Source: JBAXZR01 sp041670165
GTDB taxonomy: Bacteria; Bacillota; Clostridia; Christensenellales; UBA1242
DNA length: 8,480 nt
Direction: 5' to 3'
Assembly: GCA_041670165.1 (NCBI GenBank)
Contig: JBAXZR010000028.1
Span: forward strand, 1-8,480
Position numbers and translations under genes: made by a program
The notes under the pieces: generated by a model
Told to the model about the DNA's origin: nothing
Databases searched by the model: none
Seen by the model: the letters and a program-made list of their open reading frames with translations, nothing else
In this document: in pieces, positions 6,478 to 8,480 of the stretch
Layout: each line of letters starts with the position of its first letter
Numbering within the stretch: position 1 is the first letter of the stretch

Positions 6478-8142
6478 ATGAGTAAAAAATTAGCTGAATT
6501 ATTGTTTCCTAATGTCAAGACAACATTAGAAGATTTAGAAAAAAAATTTCCACAAAGAAACTTGCCACAGACGGCAGTTGTAACAAGATTTGCACCAAGT
6601 CCAACGGGTAAGGATTTGCACCTTGGACACCTTTTTAATTGCTTGGTTGCAAGCAGAATTGCAAAAGCTTCAAATGGTGTGTATTTTTTAAGAATTGAAG
6701 ATACTGACAAAAAAAGAGAAATTGCTGGAAGTGTTGAGGCAATTCTCAAAACTCTCAAGCATTATGGAATATCTTTCACTGAAGGTAGAAGTTTTGGTGG
6801 AAAAGATTTTGGTAATTATGGTCCATATCTTCAAAGTGAAAGGGCTGAAATATATCAAACAGTTGCAAAGCACCTTGTTGAAATTGACAAGGCTTATCCA
6901 TGTTTTTGCAGTGAAGAAGAAATTGAAAACATAAGAATCAAACAAACTGAGCTTAAATGTCCAAATCTTGGGTATTACGGCGAATATGCAAAGTGTAGCA
7001 GTTTAACTTATGAAGAAATTGAAGAAAAAATTAAACGGGGAGAAAAATTTGTTCTTCGCTTTCGTTCTCCAGCCAAAGCAGGCGACAGAATAACATATCA
7101 TGATGCAATAAAAGGTGAAATCACACTTGATGCGAACATCAATGATGCTGTAATTTTGAAATCTGATGGAATTCCACCATACAATTTTGCACATGTTTGT
7201 GATGATCATTTTATGAGAACAAATCTTGTTATTCGTGGTGAAGAATATTCGGGAACTCCAACAAGCGAACACATTCAAATATTCAATGCTTGCGGATATC
7301 AAGTTCCACAATATGCCCATAATCCACATATTCAAAAATTAGACAATGGAAAAAGACGAAAAATTTCAAAAAGTAAAGATCCAGAAGCGAGTGTTTCGTT
7401 TTACACAAGAGACGGTTATCCCGTTCAAGCTGTTGTTGAATATCTTCTAAATCTTGCAAATTCAAATTTTGAATCATGGAGAAATGCTAATCCTAACGAA
7501 GATAATCGAGAATTTCAAATTGATATAAACAAGCTTAGCAACAGTGGTTCACTTTTTGACCTTATGAAGCTAAATGATGTCAGCAAAACAATTATTGCTT
7601 CATTTACTGCTGAAAAAATTTATGAACTAACAAACGAATGGGCAAAAGTTTTTGCTCCTGAATTTTCAGCACTTTTAGAAAAAAACAAAGAATATTCAAT
7701 CAAAATGTTTTCAATTGATCGTGGCAATGTTAAACCAAGAAAAGATATTGCAAAATGGAACGATGTTCCAGTGCTTTATGATTACTTCTTTGATGAAAAG
7801 TTTTTTGATATCAAAGCATTTGATTTTGGAAACTTTGAGAAAGAAGATATCACAAAAATTCTTAATAATTATGCAAGTATATACGATGAAAATGATTCAA
7901 AAGATGAATGGTTTTCAAAAATTAAATCAATTTGTCCTGAATATGGCTTTTCTTCAGATGTTAAAGAGTTTAAAGCAAACCCAACATTGTTTAAAGGACA
8001 TGTTGGCGACATAAGCTCATTTATCAGAGTTGCACTAACTGGCAGAAAAAACACTCCTGATTTATATGAAATTGCAAGATTATTAAAAAAAGAAAACTTG
8101 AAAACAAGAATTGAACACGCACTTTCAGTTTTGAATAAATAA
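6478..8142 (+). CDS. gltX: Glutamyl-tRNA synthetase (long, clostridial-type)
   Basis: A 554-aa class I aminoacyl-tRNA synthetase that joins glutamate to its tRNA in the cytoplasm. Seen: RFAPSPTG (37-44), the HIGH-type motif HLGH (48-51), RIEDTD (72-77), IRGEEY (252-257) and the KMSKS-type loop KISKS (295-299). An anticodon-binding region fills the C-terminal part. Usual bacterial GluRS is about 470-500 aa. This one has about 35 residues before the Rossmann core and a longer C-terminus, matching a longer form I recall from Clostridia. Cys142 and Cys144 (PCFC) resemble half of the zinc site of some GluRS enzymes, but the second Cys/His pair is not clear. GlnRS is a relative; I prefer GluRS because the whole remembered long family is annotated so, and whether it also charges tRNA-Gln cannot be seen here. 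The ATG has AGGGG at 6468-6472 overlapping the lipoprotein stop, so translation is probably coupled. No T-box leader is seen. Confidence 0.93.
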   Translation: MSKKLAELLFPNVKTTLEDLEKKFPQRNLPQTAVVTRFAPSPTGKDLHLGHLFNCLVASRIAKASNGVYFLRIEDTDKKREIAGSVEAILKTLKHYGISFTEGRSFGGKDFGNYGPYLQSERAEIYQTVAKHLVEIDKAYPCFCSEEEIENIRIKQTELKCPNLGYYGEYAKCSSLTYEEIEEKIKRGEKFVLRFRSPAKAGDRITYHDAIKGEITLDANINDAVILKSDGIPPYNFAHVCDDHFMRTNLVIRGEEYSGTPTSEHIQIFNACGYQVPQYAHNPHIQKLDNGKRRKISKSKDPEASVSFYTRDGYPVQAVVEYLLNLANSNFESWRNANPNEDNREFQIDINKLSNSGSLFDLMKLNDVSKTIIASFTAEKIYELTNEWAKVFAPEFSALLEKNKEYSIKMFSIDRGNVKPRKDIAKWNDVPVLYDYFFDEKFFDIKAFDFGNFEKEDITKILNNYASIYDENDSKDEWFSKIKSICPEYGFSSDVKEFKANPTLFKGHVGDISSFIRVALTGRKNTPDLYEIARLLKKENLKTRIEHALSVLNK

Positions 8143-8214
8143 ATTAAAAATAATATTTTAATTTTAAAACATTATATAATAAAATCAGAAAATAAATTGT
8201 TTCAAAATCCATTT

Positions 8215-8248
8215 AAAAAAGTAAATAAAATAATTATTTACTTTTTTT
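8215..8248 (+). terminator. Terminator after gltX
   Basis: AAAAAAGTAAATAA (8215-8228) and TTATTTACTTTTTT (8234-8247) form a perfect 14-bp stem with an AATAA loop, and the T-run continues to 8248. It lies about 70 bases after the gltX stop. The stem has only one G-C pair, so it may be weak. The A-run/T-run symmetry would let it work in both directions. Confidence 0.6.
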
Positions 8249-8285
8249 AATTAAATTAATGATTAAATTTAAAATTAAATTAATA

Positions 8286-8447
8286 AATAATTAATCTATA
8301 AAAAAATATTATGCTAAAAGAAAACCTTGAAAATATTATGTCTAATACTAATTATAATAAATTATTAAACTATAAATATTATGATGCTTAAACAAAAACT
8401 TAAAAGCACTTAAATATTGATATTTTGTTAATGAATAATTAATCTAT
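8286..8447 (+). repeat. Short direct repeats in the spacer after gltX
   Basis: AATAATTAATCTAT occurs exactly at 8286-8299 and 8434-8447, 148 bases apart. Between them AATATTATG occurs three times (8305-8313, 8332-8340, 8375-8383). The stretch from 8249 to 8450 has no credible gene; a 26-codon ORF (8311-8391) lacks a ribosome site. The repeats may be protein-binding sites or remnants of a local duplication, or simply a by-product of extreme A/T bias. Confidence 0.35.
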
Positions 8448-8471
8448 TAAAAGGGTGAAATGACTAAATAA
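8417..8471 (+). promoter_or_regulatory. Promoter-like site, ribosome site and three-codon ORF at window end
   Basis: TTGATA (8417-8422), a 17-base spacer and TAATCT (8440-8445) fit a sigma-A promoter; the -10 falls in the second copy of the 14-base direct repeat. A strong ribosome-site sequence, AAGGGTG (8451-8457), precedes ATG at 8460-8462, but the frame stops after Met-Thr-Lys at TAA (8469-8471). TGAAA (8456-8460) can pair with TTTCA (8476-8480), enclosing the start region. However, the -10 ends only about six bases before the ribosome site, so a transcript from it would start at or inside that site. Promoter and ribosome site may therefore not belong together. The window ends here, so the real downstream gene is unseen. 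Confidence 0.3.
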
Positions 8472-8480
8472 ATCCTTTCA

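Noticed and set aside
7003..7335. Minus-strand ORF of 110 codons inside gltX
   Set aside because: Overlaps the catalytic core of gltX and encodes an implausible Phe/Cys/Trp/Ile-rich product; a shadow of the real gene.
322..8142. Possible alternative genetic code (TGA read as Trp), as in some AT-rich bacteria
   Set aside because: All large genes are intact without in-frame TGA and use TGG for Trp. None of the six happens to end in TGA, but six stops are too few to draw a conclusion.
8311..8391. 26-codon + strand ORF starting MLKENLENIM in the spacer after gltX
   Set aside because: No ribosome site before the ATG, a composition (Asn, Tyr, Lys, Leu) expected of random A/T-rich DNA, and it contains copies of the AATATTATG repeat.
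8449..8480. Possible C-terminal tail of a minus-strand gene (ending in TAA followed by TAG)
   Set aside because: Ten codons at the window edge; insufficient to separate coding from chance.

Overview
The window is a stretch of bacterial chromosome with low G+C. Coding regions are AT-rich and spacers are extremely AT-rich. It most likely comes from an uncultured Bacillota, probably Clostridia-like, lineage. The reasons are strong AGGAG/AAGGAG Shine-Dalgarno sites, TTGATT plus extended -10 (TGnTATAAT-like) promoters, Gram-positive-style DnaB and TypA proteins, and a long (about 550 aa) glutamyl-tRNA synthetase that I recall as a clostridial type. All confident genes lie on the + strand. No tRNA, rRNA, CRISPR array, insertion sequence or prophage gene was recognised. 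The lineage call is inference from general features, not from a search.

Layout. Positions 1-321 hold a hairpin terminator of an unseen upstream gene, two candidate promoters and a long leader for typA (322-2133), a ribosome-associated GTPase. Positions 2134-2537 hold a structured, less AT-rich block that is either the typA terminator, a tiny minus-strand gene (2130-2240, 36 aa), or both. Very AT-rich DNA with an inverted repeat follows. A small two-helix membrane protein (2538-2861) sits 28 bases ahead of dnaB (2890-4356), the replicative helicase, which ends in a clear terminator (4357-4388). A fresh promoter (4416-4445) then drives three tightly packed genes: a membrane-anchored helical protein (4471-5406), a lipoprotein (5417-6469), both unrecognised, and gltX (6478-8142), whose ribosome site overlaps the lipoprotein stop codon. 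A 14-bp-stem terminator follows gltX. The last 230 bases are repeat-rich DNA ending in a promoter-like and ribosome-site-like sequence cut by the window edge.

How the genes fit together. typA, dnaB and gltX are housekeeping genes for ribosome function, replication and tRNA charging. The unexplained part is the pair of extracytoplasmic proteins placed first and second in the operon that also makes glutamyl-tRNA synthetase, plus the small membrane protein joined to dnaB. No defence or mobile system is evident. The best candidates for something undescribed are the envelope-protein pair and the small minus-strand ORF/structured element after typA.
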